The notes beneath the pieces were generated by a model. The model did no database searches. It was not told the origin of the DNA and was given only the letters and a program-made list of their open reading frames with translations. Made by a program: the position numbers and the translations under genes. DNA of 64,000 bases from Rhododendron vialii. Lineage: Eukaryota > Streptophyta > Magnoliopsida > Ericales > Ericaceae. Shown one piece after another: positions 24,096 through 36,437 of this stretch (the first letter of the stretch is position 1; each line of letters opens with the position of its first letter). The stretch lies in contig NC_080568.1 of assembly GCF_030253575.1 (NCBI RefSeq), positions 24,823,501 through 24,887,500 of the forward strand. Reading direction: 5' to 3'.

Positions 24096-27000
24096 CTAGT
24101 TGGAAAACCTTTCCCTGTCATGAGGAGCAGAAAAATCGATGTCAGGACCAAGAGGAATGATCCCAAAGGGATTAATGGATGGATGGCTGCCATAATAATG
24201 CCGCTTGATGTGTTCCATGTTGACCGAACTACTCATGCCAGGAATTTGGAATATGTCTTTGGTGTAATTGAACAGGTTAGGGAACTCACGGAGCAGTTTC
24301 TTGTTGCACTTGAAGTGAACAGCATAAACCTGCAAAAAACATTCGATTTCCTTGACGAGTTAATGATATTAAAAATGTCCAGAAACTGAACAAAGGATAG
24401 TATGTGATACTTTGCTATCAACACAAAGATTGACTCTCTACCGCCCTTCATCTAAGGCCATACATGAACAGTAATGATACGTAAAATGGTCACACCTGCG
24501 TTGAAATTAACACTTGAACCCTGAACCCGCTCCATTATATCGCTCTCAAGCTACAGTGGTTACTTACCACCTTTCAATTTAGCTAAGTTCATTAATAAAG
24601 GAAAATTGGAGTATCGCTAAAGGTGCATTGTTTCTTGCTCTGACTGTCAAAAAGAGAAATGACAACAATATCCTTGTTATTTGGACCTTCCTTTTATGCT
24701 TCTTTATAGTTTCAAAACCCACAAGCGACACAATCGTTAAAAGCCATTTTGAAGGAAACCTGAAATTTTGATCCATGTCAAGACAACTAAAGAATGAAAG
24801 GATATCAAGTTCAATGTTGCTTTTGATATGTAAAACATATTCTTCAAACTAAACTCCATGAAATGTACAAAAGGATGAAAAAACAGAAGGTAAGAAACAG
24901 CCACAAGTATTTCTTTTCAAGACAAGTATTCATACCTCGTCAAATCTAATAAGGGTAACAAACAATCGGATATCTGCTTCAGAAACTGTGTTTCCGCATA
25001 AGTACCGCTGCTTGCCTAGTATTTCCTCACATTTTTCCAAAGCCTCATACAACTTCTTCGCAGCCTACAAATACGTAATGAAAACATTCTTCAAATACAG
25101 GGTCCAAGAAAGCATCTCAGAAGTATTCCGGTTTTGTAACCCTTCCAAACCAGAAAAGAGGGCAAAAAGCACAATAAACTAGTACCTCTTCATAAGGCCC
25201 TTGCTTTTTAGCAAACCCACATTTGTAAACACCATTATTTATTCCCTCATATATCCACTCATTAACTTCATTGATCTGGGCTTGCAAGTGAGGAGGATAA
25301 AGGTCCAAAGCCGCATTCTCCGCTATCTCATTGAATTCAGTATTGAACATGCGGATAATCTCTCCACTCTCGTTACTCACAATTGTTTTTAACTTCTTAT
25401 CCCAAAGGACCTATCAACAAATATAGATTTATCAGATTCAAGCACAAAATATATCTTATATCAAGAGAAAAGATAAATTACAAATGCGGATGAGTGATTA
25501 CACACAGGAACTGTATATTTTCCGGAGTAGTTTGTACTTGCAATTTCATATAGTTCTCTTATAGTTTTTGCTCCATTCAAAGGGTCAGGTTCAGCTCCTG
25601 GTTCTTCTGTTTCTGATGCAGGAAAGACCCATCCCATGTGCTCATCGGTGTCTTTTGTTCTCTCCCATATGGGTTTGACCGACTGAGATATCAAAAAACA
25701 CAAGAATTTTAGGTAAAAATAAAGTTTGATAACTGCATGAAGTAATAGTCTTGGTCAACTCTTCGGTCATTTTTCTTTTGCCATTGGTTCATAAGAAAAC
25801 TGTACGCGAACATAACAAAAATAGTTTGCACATTGTTTTTAATTTTGGGAAAACATGGATTTCTCGAATTCAAAAGCATCTTCTTGACTATCATAAAAGT
25901 GGTTGTCTTCCTGAAAAAGTATTCTTTAAGAACAAGTTCTGAAAATGAAGAAGTTACCTTAAAAATTCTCTGGAAAACATAGTCCTGAATGGCAACCAAA
26001 AAAAGATTAACTTACTGCAAAACTGATGGCTTTGTCGAGACCTTTGATTTTCAAGTATGCAAGACATCTTGATGCCCAGGGACAAGCATATGATATATAC
26101 AGGTGATATCTTCCAGTTTCTGGTGGAAAAGGAGAATTTGGGTCTCGGGAAATAAAATTACGGAATGTTGAAGGAGTTCTTAAAAAGGCACCAGTGTCCG
26201 ACATCTCGTCGAGTGCAGAACGAGCCATTTGAGTTGTATGCTTGAGAACCTAAAACCAGAGAACTTAGTAGATTTATGTTCAGTTTTAGGGTAATCGTAA
26301 TAGGGAGAAAACCCATTAGGGTTAATTTCATTCAACGTAAAATATATATATACAAGCTGTATAATAATTGCACTACGGTCCTAGATACTTAAACTAATTA
26401 CATGATAAGACACATAATTACACTAGATACAAATAGATCCATCATCTAACAATTTAAGATATGGATCAAAACATCATCACGTAAGTGAATTCCATCACAG
26501 AGGCTGAATGCAAGGTAATTACAGAATATGAAGCATCTCCCTACTTAAAATAACTGAAGCCCAAGAGGTAGCCCGGCAGTGGGAAGCCCCTGCCCAAAAC
26601 TCTATCCTCATTCTCCTTCCCCAGTGATGTTACTAGCTGTCCCATACTACGAAGATGAAAAAGACTAACTAGCCACAGAGAAGTCAAGAATTCCAAGGCA
26701 ACAGAAGGAATTCTGAGTACAAAGCTTATACCTCTAATACTATATCTAATGGCCCAGATTCAAGGCTGAGTGATGCGGGCGACACCCTGAATGAACTTAC
26801 CATTAATCCAACTTCTTTCCAGTTAAAAAGTTCAGGTATGCAGTATCGCTGTTCTGATTCTCAAATACATCTGTAACAAGCTTTCATTTGGGCAAGTATT
26901 CCTATGCAACCAGCTCAATGATATGGAATCCATTTCTTGCCGATCATTTGTGGCAACCCAGGACCTAACTTACAATAAGAATCTACTGAGTCAAGCTGTT

Positions 27001-27990
27001 GCATTTGCTATCCGAAATTTGACTTTTGGGAATTTTAATGCTAGTGTTGGGGAAATCCTTCACTCCAGGATTATCAGTCGCTCCATCAAACTAGATCATA
27101 ACTCGTCAAACAACAGTTTGCACGAGCTACAGCCAACAGGCCCAACACAGTTTTTTTTTTCTTGAAATTAACGATCAACACAGTTTAGTTTATTGACAGT
27201 TGACATTCACATCAAATGTAAAACTTGGGTCAAACATGAACAACCTATCTGTATATTGTGAAAGTATGCAAAAATATCGTGCTGCCTAAGCTTAGCTCCG
27301 ATAAGATTGGTTGCCAGAAACCTAAGAAACAAGTTAGGCACACTGCTTACACCTAAATTCAGTAAATTGAGAAAACTGATCCCCACTAATCACCCAACTC
27401 ATACACAAGCCTTTTTAGCTCACGAACAATGAGTTCAAGTTTACGGATCAGAATATAAAATTTTATATTATTGTCCAATTGATATTGACTCGACAACAAA
27501 AACCATTCTTTACGCATGGAAAGGGGGAAAAACTCCAGTTGAGCCACATAAGCAATACCCAAAGTGGTCAAAAGCAATGAAAGCAAGAGATACCTAGTAA
27601 TTCAGTATACAAAGTTCTCTGGGTAGAGACCAAATAATCCAGATTGAGAAGTAAATTCATCAAACCCAGGAATCAAAGATTAGACGATGATGAACCAATT
27701 AAAAACAGGAAATGAACAAAAAAACAGTTCATAATCCACTTATGAAGGAAAATACACCTAATTTTTCACTAACCCATAAAGCAAGAAAGAAGATGATGAT
27801 TAATTTACCCAAAAAAAATTAATGTACCCAAAAAAGAAAGAAGATGACTGCAACATCAGAAGAGGTTAGGAGGAAACATAAGTTGAGAGCATAAAACCTT
27901 GAACGAAAGTTGGAAGAGATCAGAAGAGCGTCTCTGCTTTAGTCCAAATGCAGTGCTTTGAAACTGGGTTTTGAAAATGGAATATGTCAT
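24096..27990 (-). CDS. Glutathionyl-hydroquinone reductase (Xi-class GST, ECM4/YqjG-like)
   Basis: Reduces S-glutathionyl-hydroquinones, releasing the quinol; plant copies are related to At4g19880/At5g45020. Coding exons: 27990-27898, 26249-26016, 25682-25506, 25410-25186, 25064-24936, 24329-24096. They join in frame to 363 residues. The N-terminal thioredoxin-fold part carries the catalytic Cys87 in SYACPWASR; a helical GST C-terminal domain follows. Family hallmarks include [15 protein letters not shown] (39-53), EHMGWVFP and the final part [13 protein letters not shown]. The first exon (31 codons, Ser/Arg/Lys-rich, no acidic residue until position 25) extends the protein ahead of the conserved MARSALDEM start and looks like an organelle transit peptide. 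If translation began at Met39, the enzyme would be cytosolic. Intron 1 is about 1.65 kb. The identity is secure; the location is inferred. Confidence 0.93.
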
Positions 27991-28505
27991 CAGCAGCTTG
28001 TCCCTTATCCTTATGCAGTCCTAAATTGCTCCAACAACTTGTATCTGTATGTATACGGAGTATATTATTTTCCAAAAAAATAACACGGCCTAATTTTTTT
28101 AGTCTCTGCTTGTATCTTGACCGGATAAAAATTTAGTTATATTTTTTTCAAAAAATACTTTAAATGTGCATTGTGAAAGTTGTTTAATAAGTCTAAATTA
28201 ATTTTTTTAAATAGTAATATTTTTAAAATCACCTAAAATATTATAGATTACAAAAAATAATCAATTGAAAAGTAGCACGAATTCTCAAAAGATACACTAA
28301 CACCCCTTTGGATGGAGGGGTGAAAAAAGAAACGAAAGGGGTGTGTTCTCCCTTATTAGTGAGAAAAAAGAAGAAGAAATAAGTGTAATTTCTCACCCTC
28401 CCATCCAAATAACAGTGAGAAATCAAATTCTCACAGACAACTGGTAGAGTTCCGGCGACTCTCCAACGAGCTGAAATTCTCTTTCTCTCATCTCTGGCAA
28501 ACCTG

Positions 28506-28508
<3 letters not shown>

Positions 28509-28559
<51 letters not shown>
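28509..28559 (+). repeat. (CT)n microsatellite, about 50 bp
   Basis: An uninterrupted CT dinucleotide tract about 520 bases upstream of the hydroquinone reductase ATG. On the reductase (minus) strand it reads GA, the orientation of plant GAGA-like promoter tracts. Confidence 0.95.
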
Positions 28560-28561
<2 letters not shown>

Positions 28562-28978
28562 TCCTCCGGTGACGCACAACCAATCGCCCGACGACAATCC
28601 GACGAGGGGGTGGACCACACGCTCCCCTTTCTCACGAAATCTCGCCATTTTTGGCGAGAAACGGAACTGGGCTTGGGAGAGGTTCTGCTCTCCCTCTGTC
28701 TCTCACCCTCTCTCGCCTTCTTCCCCTTCCAAACGAGGGAGAGATTGAGCTCTCTCCCCGTTTCTTTTCTTCTCTCGCGAACTCTCGCGTACCAAACGAG
28801 CTGTAATTTTCCCCAGCTCGAGGATTTGTTTCTAAGTTTCAGTTTTTCCAAGAAATGTTACTTTGCACCAAAGTACATGTCTACATGTATCTAAACATGT
28901 TAGAACCATTTGATTTTCTTTCTCACATTCGGTATTAACTTTTTCTAACGGCAGCCCTTTAGGCTTGACCTTTAGATT

Positions 28979-29212
28979 CCGTTCCGGAACAAAAAATAAG
29001 TCTTTATTTTTTAATAAGACAATTTTAAGCTAAAAATTTATGAGTTTATTGAAATCTAAAAATATGCAATATGGATCTTGTTTGGAAGATCTCGATGAGA
29101 TCTTTTATACGATACAAAAAAAATTGAAACATTATTTTTCATTTACTTTATTTTTTAGTTTGAAAATGTGAAATAAGCTCTTTATTTTTTAAGAAGATTT
29201 CTGGAACGGGAC
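28979..29212. repeat. AT-rich MITE (family B)
   Basis: The left end gttccggaacaaaaaataag and the right end, complemented (ggtcccgttccagaaatctt), form imperfect inverted repeats continuing into AAAAAATAA-rich arms. A relative at 42335-42557 starts ggtctcgttttagaaatctt. No ORF. Confidence 0.55.
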
Positions 29213-29276
29213 CTTAATAGCTGAATAGTGGTAGGTGTTTAACCACTGGACTAACGTTCCATCAAAAACCCATGCC

Positions 29277-29393
29277 TTGCTGATAGAACCCCTTCTGCTA
29301 CTAAACAGGCTTTGTGGCGCTCAATAGACCCCTTTGCACTCTGTTTGATTTTGAAAATCCATTTACAACCAACCGTCTGTTGCTCTGATACCA
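29277..29393 (-). mobile_element. Ty1/copia fragment: primer-binding site joined to reverse-transcriptase piece
   Basis: On the minus strand, the complement of 29382-29393 reads TGGTATCAGAGC, the initiator-Met-tRNA primer-binding site of plant copia elements. Immediately after it comes an open frame with VGCKWIFKIKQSAKGSIER and KACLVAEG, the start of the copia reverse-transcriptase (RVT_2) domain. The gag, protease and integrase regions that normally lie between are missing, so this is a deleted relic. Old LTR sequence probably continues to about 29600. Confidence 0.7.
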
Positions 29394-29973
29394 TATAAAA
29401 TACATATTCATCTCTCAAGGACGATTGAGTTATATAGGTACGGTCAACCAATAAGGAATAGAAAATCATATCACTGATTGTATGCCCAATATCAAGCCTA
29501 AGTATCTGCTATTACATCAAGGAATATTACATGTGATAAGTCAAGCCTAAAGATCTGCCGTTAGAGAAAGTTATAACAAGCCCGTCAGCCTCGTAAAATT
29601 GAGATTATTTCGTTTCCTTCCTTATCAAAGAGGGGTCCCTTAGGCAGCGAGGCTTATTTATTAAAAAAAGGGGAAAGATATCAAAAGACGGTTTTTTGGC
29701 AACTTTTTAATAAAATCAAGGCATATATATACACGCTGAGTAGCTGAGAAACTGAAAACAAGCAAACAATTTCAGACAGAGATGAAATTGACCAAAACAA
29801 TTTGCACCACCCCATATACAACGATACATTTGGATTGTTCAGGCACTGCATGTCTAGCACAAGGCAAAACTCTGTCACAGTCCATTCCACATTTCATATG
29901 CACAACTGGTATGGAATAAGAAAAAAAGCAACATTGGAATTCCTGCCGAATCAAAATACAATATCTCATCTAC

Positions 29974-32900
29974 TCAACGTACATGAGCTGTCTGCCGGTG
30001 GGCTGGCAACGGGGATGCAGAAGGTGTCAAATTCTTGGGTGACCGGTGGTGTCTCATGGGTGACTTTTTAACACGGTCGGAAACGATCTTCTTCTCTGAC
30101 ACCAAGGGTTTGCCTACATTTTGGGGAGCCTGGAGTTCTTCTAGGGCTCCTAAAACCTCTTTCATTCGTGGCCGCAGTCTAGGCTCAGCGCATAAACACT
30201 GTAAAGCAAGGGTAGCAGCTGCATAAGCTCCTTTCTGGGGGTACTGACCCTCCAACTTGGTGTCCATTATCCTGAATAATCTCCGTTTATCCCCCAAATA
30301 CGGCTTTGCCCAGTCCACCAGGTTCAGTTCCACACCACTCTTTGATCTATCAACAGCACGACGCCCTGACAAAAGCTCCAACAGAACAACCCCATAGCTG
30401 TATACATCACTCTTAGATGTTAACCGACCTGGTAATGAGCACGAGCGTTAGTACGAATTTATTGCTACTTTTACCAAATCTCTAAAAATTACAGCTAATA
30501 GCAACGTGAGCAAAAATCTATACTACCTCCATCCCATATTGCTTTTAATCGGACCAATAAATAATGTACTTCTGCGAGTAGTTTTACAAAACTTATTCCA
30601 CCGATAAGTGATATCTTTTGATCGGTGGGAAAAATTCGCAAATTGTTCATCAAAATATATTGATTTGTTGATTAGATTAACGGCACAAGTACCAAAAATG
30701 AACAAGATGGGGCGAAGAGGTACTATGCAAGTGCAATGGAGATACCTGTAGCAACATATTCAGGTGCTGCATAACCATGAGTACCCATCACTTGAGTCGA
30801 AACATGTGTCCTATCACCTGTGGGTCCCGCCTTAGCCAAGCCAAAATCAGACAGTTTTGCATTGAAATCCTGCATTCCAAAACCATGACCAATACACAAC
30901 TGATTAATATTAAACTTTCCCTATTATGCAAGCAATATCTGCAATTGTCATTCAAGTGGATGCCAAAAGCAATTCAAACATAAACTTCCTTGTTTTTGGC
31001 CTACCGCGTCTAATAAGATATTGGAAGCCTTGAAATCACGATAAATGACTTCAGCATCATGCAGAAAACAGAGGCCTTTACCCGCACCTATTGCCACTTT
31101 GACCCTTGTTGCCCAGGGAAGTGGCTGGGGCCCTCCTGCAAAACAGTAGATAGTACGAGGTCACTAAGAGATTCCAAAAGTCATAAAAATGCCACGAAAA
31201 CGATCATACGTAAAAGTAACGCTGAAATTAGCATCGAATGGCTACAAAGATCCACAACAATTACGGACATGTAGACAATCACAGTGGTGGTCATCACCAA
31301 AGAAGAAGATCTAAAATCAAACAAAAAGTAATAATTCGTTCAAACAGCAAATGGGGATTAAAACAAAATAACTTCATGAAACGTAACTGCAAATCAGAGT
31401 GGATGTGTTTGTAATCACTCGGACAGACTGGACGCACCGTGATACATTCATCATAGCCTTCTTCTACGTTAAGGTTATCTAAAAGGTTAGTGCTCAACAA
31501 CATCCAAAAAGGTGCTGAGATTATGGATCAATCCAAAGCTACTTTAAGATCTAAACTATTGACTCAAGTATCTTCCACAGAAGCCCGTCGGGATCTAATA
31601 AAAAGTTGGACAATAACCATTTTGAAGACATCAAATGCATGCGATGTTTCTCAAATTCATAGGTAGAGGGATATGATTTTAGGACATGCTAAACAGAGCC
31701 TCCGTTGATCGGTTTGCCCTATTCAGGCTACAATTGGGTGAGAAGGGCACTATCCTTCGTTTCTTTTGTTTTTTTTTTTTTTGCGAGTTTTCAAGACTAT
31801 TAACTTCAAATAGCATTGAATTACATATAGAAACAAGAACCATGCAATTCAAATTCACGAGAGAAGATATTGGCCTCCATTGACCTGTTTGCCTTATTCA
31901 GGCTACGATTGGGTGACAATGGCTAGCACAAACTAACAAAATCCTAAGTTGTGCTCCTTTTCTTTTTTCTTCCCCTATTCCAAAATTAAAAGCGTTAGCT
32001 TGCCTAAAAGACAAAAACAAAAAAACTTTGCCTTGTAATTCTATTTCACACTGTTTTTGCTTTTCTTCTGTTTTTTTTACACACTTCAGAACAAAAGACA
32101 TAAAGGCACATAGAATACTAATGCAATCTAACCAAGTATAAGCTTAAACAAGATGATTTATACTACCCAAAATATCCAAAAAAAAATGAGCAACTCACTT
32201 CGGAAAAGATGATTCTCCAAGCTCCCTCTGGGCATAAACTCATAAACCAAGAGCCGGCTATCACCCTCCGAGCAGTATCCAATAAGTTTAACCAGATTAG
32301 GATGATGGAGTTGGCCAAGATAATTAACTTCTGTCTGCAAATGTGGTTGCAAAACAAATAAGCACAATAAAAAGTTGCAAATATGTTTAGCTCTACGGAC
32401 TACGATACCTAGAAGGTGAACAGAACATGGCATGCCACATCCCCTAGATTGTGTTGCGATAGGGGTATGCTTCTATAAATAAAACTTACTTGTTTCAAGT
32501 GATAAACATCCCAGAAAAACAAAATATTATATTCCAAAAGAATTAAACCAAAACGCATTTCTTGGAGCAAATATCCTATTTGTTGACAGTTTCTCTTGCC
32601 AAAAACAACACTCGCTCTAAATTTTTAGTTTATTGCATTTGATTCTTTTAAAGAACATTTTAAACCACTTTGAATTGCTAATTCAGCGCTCTAGAATGAA
32701 GGTTTACCGTGTTTCCAAATGTTCATAAGAAGTGTATTTCGCTGGGGTATTATCCTTCCCTGTAACATAGCTAATAATGAAGACGAAGACGAAGAACGTA
32801 CCAACCACTCCTTGTGGCCTTGGAAACCTTCAGGTTTAAGCTTCTTGACAGCAACAACCATACCAGATCCAGGCTTGGCAGCAGTAAGTGTGGTTTCATC

Positions 32901-34618
32901 AATCCATCCTTTGTAAACATAACCAAAGCCTCCTTCACCAAGAAGACTATCAGGACGGAAGTTCCTGGTGACATTCTTTAACTCACTCAAAGTGAAGGCT
33001 TTCACATGAGGTGATGACAATATTTCATGTTCAGATCGCGGTGTAGAAAGAGATTCAATGCTACTCTCCCTGCAATATGGTAATGGGCTTGAACGAGCTG
33101 AAGAAGTGCTGGTTTTGCTGGTAAATTTTGGGGTCCCTGAAGTAGGCCAGGAGAGAAAATTCAATTTCATAGTAACTAGAAAATGTGTGCATATTGCAAG
33201 CACAACATGATCAAGGATTTTTGTTCACATAACGGAACTGTAACTTATTTGTTCAAATAAATACCCTATCTGTGGCCTTTTCAGACAAACTTGCAATAGT
33301 TCAGAAAGTTATGTCCAAGTTCAATTTGCAAAAATATAGATCCCTCTCCTAAGCTTAAGATTTGGCTAATCGGCGCATAAAAGGCTGCAGGGTTCAAATT
33401 ACGCGCCTTATTCAAATTCCATGCCACCTGATTATGTTCGCGTTATTTTTTCTAAATCAAGCAACATATTAGAAATGTTGTCCTGCTATTTGTGTTGAGC
33501 ATAGCATCTGCAATTAAGTCAATGCATGCTAATTTGAACATCTCTTTTGTTTGCATGCGGATCTACATGAGATCTGCCAAAGTATAACATGAAATCTCTG
33601 TTTAGTTACTGCGTCGTTACATGTTCCGCTTTATCTCGAACACCATAAGAGGTATAAACCAGATTAACAACATTAAACACTCGGCTTTACCTCTTTTCAG
33701 CCTTTTATTAGGAAGGAATGCCTTCCTTGTTTTTGTATTGTTTTCTCTTCAATGGAACTCTCAGTTACCCAAAAAAAAAAAAACCAATTCAATCCCATAA
33801 CTTCGAAAACAAAGTATCACAGAACTAGAATGTAAAATCACCAATAAATGAAGCCTTACAAATGATGGGAGACACAAAATAACTAATAAATAAGGACGAA
33901 ACGAAGACATTCAGACTTAAAATCTAAAGCAAGCGCGAAATTAACCTATGCCAATCAGAGTTAGAACTTAAAATCTAATCAGATCTTCAGAACTAAAGTA
34001 ATTATGCAAAATAAGCCACCATAAATCAACACAAACAAGAACACACCCAGGACTAATCAAGTTCTGGCAGTAAAGAATAGCCCCAGAACAACCATAAATC
34101 AAGACCTTTTAGAAATAAAAACACTGAAAGGGATGCAGAGAGACAATTGCAGAATCAAGTTACTTTTTTATTTTTTTTCTCCCACCTGATAACAGCCCCT
34201 ATGGAATGATGTTTTGGCAAGAATTGGAAAGAAAGGCTTAGGGTTTCACCAAACCACTCTTTTAGATTGAGTAATATGGAAAGAAATGATCAGAAATCAT
34301 TAAATGCATTTTTGAGGAAAAAAAATTCGAACTTTTTCCGCTAGTCACCAAATATCAATGATTTCTTTGAACTTAACTACGAAAGTTTGAATTTTTCTTA
34401 GACAAAGATACACTCTTTTTAAGTTCCTATTTTGCAGACCGGACAATCTTTTGGAACAGAGCCTGTAGTTTCCTTTATTGGTTCTTCCACTCTCTCACCA
34501 AATCTCACCATTTCTTACCACCCAAGAGAGAGAGAGAGAGAGTATTACCAGAATTGGTATGGGGGCTCTGAGCTGAATCAACTCTAGCCGAAGAACCGAA
34601 GCAGAGGACGTTCCCCAT
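29974..34618 (-). CDS. Receptor-like cytoplasmic kinase, PBS1-like/APK1 subfamily VII
   Basis: Serine/threonine kinase acting at the inner plasma membrane downstream of receptor kinases in immune or developmental signalling. Coding exons: 34618-34549, 33136-32802, 32334-32199, 31135-31005, 30869-30746, 30428-29974, giving 416 residues. The N terminus MGNVLCFG has Gly2 for myristoylation and Cys6 for palmitoylation. A Ser-rich linker leads to the kinase domain: GEGGFG loop 90-95, Lys121 (VAVKKL), Glu137 region, YRDFKASN with catalytic Asp214, DFG 232-234, APE 259-261. All key residues are intact, so it is an active kinase. Like other PBL proteins it has YRD where most kinases have HRD. The basic C-terminal tail ([14 protein letters not shown]) is Ser/Pro-rich. 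Intron 1 is about 1.4 kb and begins next to a GA repeat. The particular PBL orthologue cannot be named. Confidence 0.94.
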
Positions 34619-35139
34619 CTTCCAACCTCCAAAGATGAGAGACAAAGTTTTCTTCTTGACCAAACAACAACAAAAACTCTAGTACTACTTATTAACAAGA
34701 ACCCATCAATTTCCACAAGCAAAAGCTCATTCAGATGAAGACTATGAAATGGGTGGCTACTCCTCTTAGCTATCTTTTTCTTGAGGTGGCTTTGGAGTGA
34801 CGCTGACGATAGTACTTCTCGATAAGAGGGAGAGAAAAAGTACTGCCAGTAAAAAGGAAAGAGAATGATGGCTTTTCACATCTGAACAAAATTGAGGAAG
34901 GGGAGAAGAAAACGCAGAGAAGAAGCTGTCTACCTTCGTCTTCCTTAGTCACGCACAAGAAGACGAATTTTTCTTGATTTTGTTAAATGACAGTCATGTG
35001 GGGCCTTGCTTTCGTGCACGTGACGTGACCACCCAAAATGTAAGTTTGACAGAAATGCCCCCTGCACCAAGTCAAAATGCAATTTCTCAAAACCATGTCA
35101 AGCCATAGAACCAAGATTTTACTTCAATTTGAGTCCGTG

Positions 35140-35445
35140 TTCGTTGGTTGAAATCTCGTTTTGAATCGGTTTGTTACATAATTGAATAAGTCTTCAACAT
35201 TTTTTTAAAGCTTGTTAAAGGTTTAAATAAAGCCCGAACAAGTTACTATCCGGTTCATTTAATTGATGATGTATAAAACAATTCAAGCTACTCGAGACGG
35301 GTTGTGTTTGGCTTAAATAAAGCTTGTTTTAAGAACAAATTGTCTCAACGTAAGATAAGTTTAAACATATTTTTGAAAACTTGTCAAGTTTTCAAATCAG
35401 GTTTGATCAATTACCTGCTCGACTCATTTGACTCGTTTATCACCC
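35140..35445. repeat. Degenerate dispersed repeat related to 11950-12290
   Basis: Contains aagctactcgag, aagcttgtt and ctcgactcatttgactcgttt words like the blocks at 11950-12290 and 59665-59880. It is AT-rich with no ORF. Class and limits are uncertain. Confidence 0.35.
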
Positions 35446-35554
35446 ATAGTCAAAACACCATGGGCACACCGAGCAACCATTTTGCAGCCACACCCCCTTT
35501 ACACACCGAGCAATCATTCTACCAAACACTTGTGTGAGTACTGTGTGTAATTGG

Positions 35555-35728
35555 CCAATGGGCTCTAGCCCGGGTCCTCCCTATGTGGGACACCAGGGTT
35601 CAAGCCCCATAATGGGTGTTTTGGATTCAAGGCTGTCGATAGCCTCTGAAACTCACTGTAAACTTTACTAACTCTCTGTTAACCCCCGCTGAAATATACA
35701 ATATTAGAAGGAAAAAAAGAGAAAGGAA
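35555..35728 (+). mobile_element. SINE (family A) with perfect 13-bp target-site duplication
   Basis: The flank tgtgtgtaattgg is at 35542-35554 and again at 35729-35741. The head carries gggttcaagcccc, a tRNA B-box-like motif near 35598, and the body shares cgatagcctctg and cccccgctgaaatata with the other family A copies. It ends in a short A-rich tail. Confidence 0.8.
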
Positions 35729-35924
35729 TGTGTGTAATTGGTTTAATGTGTAAAGGGGGTGACTCAACTACATAGTATGATAGGCGACGGAGGGGGGAGG
35801 GGGGCATTCTCTATTAATGTTTCATCCACCTCCCCTTTTATATCTCCTTCGACCTCATTCATCGTCCTCTTTTCACCGCCCCCTCTTCATCTCGCCTCCC
35901 TCTGGCCACCTCCATCGCTGCCAT

Positions 35925-36437
35925 CGAACAGATCCTCATGCGCTACTTCTTCCTCAACATTCCGAAGCTCCGAGATCGCCTAGACTGGCTCAAAGCCGTC
36001 CGCAGCTGGGACCCCGTCCAAATCCAGCTACGACGCTGCGCTATAAATGTTTCGAATGACTAGGGGGTCGAGTTGTAGAGTCCAGAGATTGGAGAACAAG
36101 GTCCGATCTGGAGTTGATTTAATTTTGAGAAGGAAAGGTTGGGTTGTCTGATCTGGCACTGCCGGTGGTTTTCTTTTTTCTTTCTAGTTTTCTGTTGTGA
36201 TGTCTCGTTTGCGGGTGTTTCTCTCCTTCAGAGGTCTTCCTAACCCTTTTGGGTGTAGTGTGTTTTTCTTTCTTTGATGGTTGTGGTGTGAGTTTTGTGT
36301 GAGGTATTGTACGTCAGTGGCTTTCGTAAGGAGTTTGGGATGTAGGTCTTTTCTCGTCGAAGTCTATCTGCCTGGTTGGCATGCTCTTTTAACGTACTTT
36401 CTTGGTTATCAATGAAATTTCTTAACTTAGTGGAAAA
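35925..36437 (+). repeat. Possible LINE 3' end with a short coding-like stretch
   Basis: The part 35918-36045 reads open as IEQILMRYFFLNIPKLRD and then LDWLKAVRSWDP, with codon-like GC content. I do not recognise the family. The following T/G-rich stretch ends in tcaatgaaatttcttaac plus A run at about 36437, like the 3' end of a plant LINE. It could be a LINE relic or a captured gene piece. Confidence 0.3.

Larger units (their letters stand above)
27991..29973. other. Intergenic region between the reductase promoter and the kinase 3' end
   Basis: It holds a CT microsatellite (28509-28559), a MITE (28979-29212) and a copia fragment (29277-29393). The stretch 28560-28800 is GC-richer, with many ctctcgc words. 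It gives ORFs on both strands only because of the simple repeat. No gene is supported. Confidence 0.5.

Noticed and set aside
28241..28851. Long minus-strand ORFs of 135 and 142 codons
   Set aside because: They run through a (CT)n tract giving RE-repeat peptides; they are simple-repeat artefacts.
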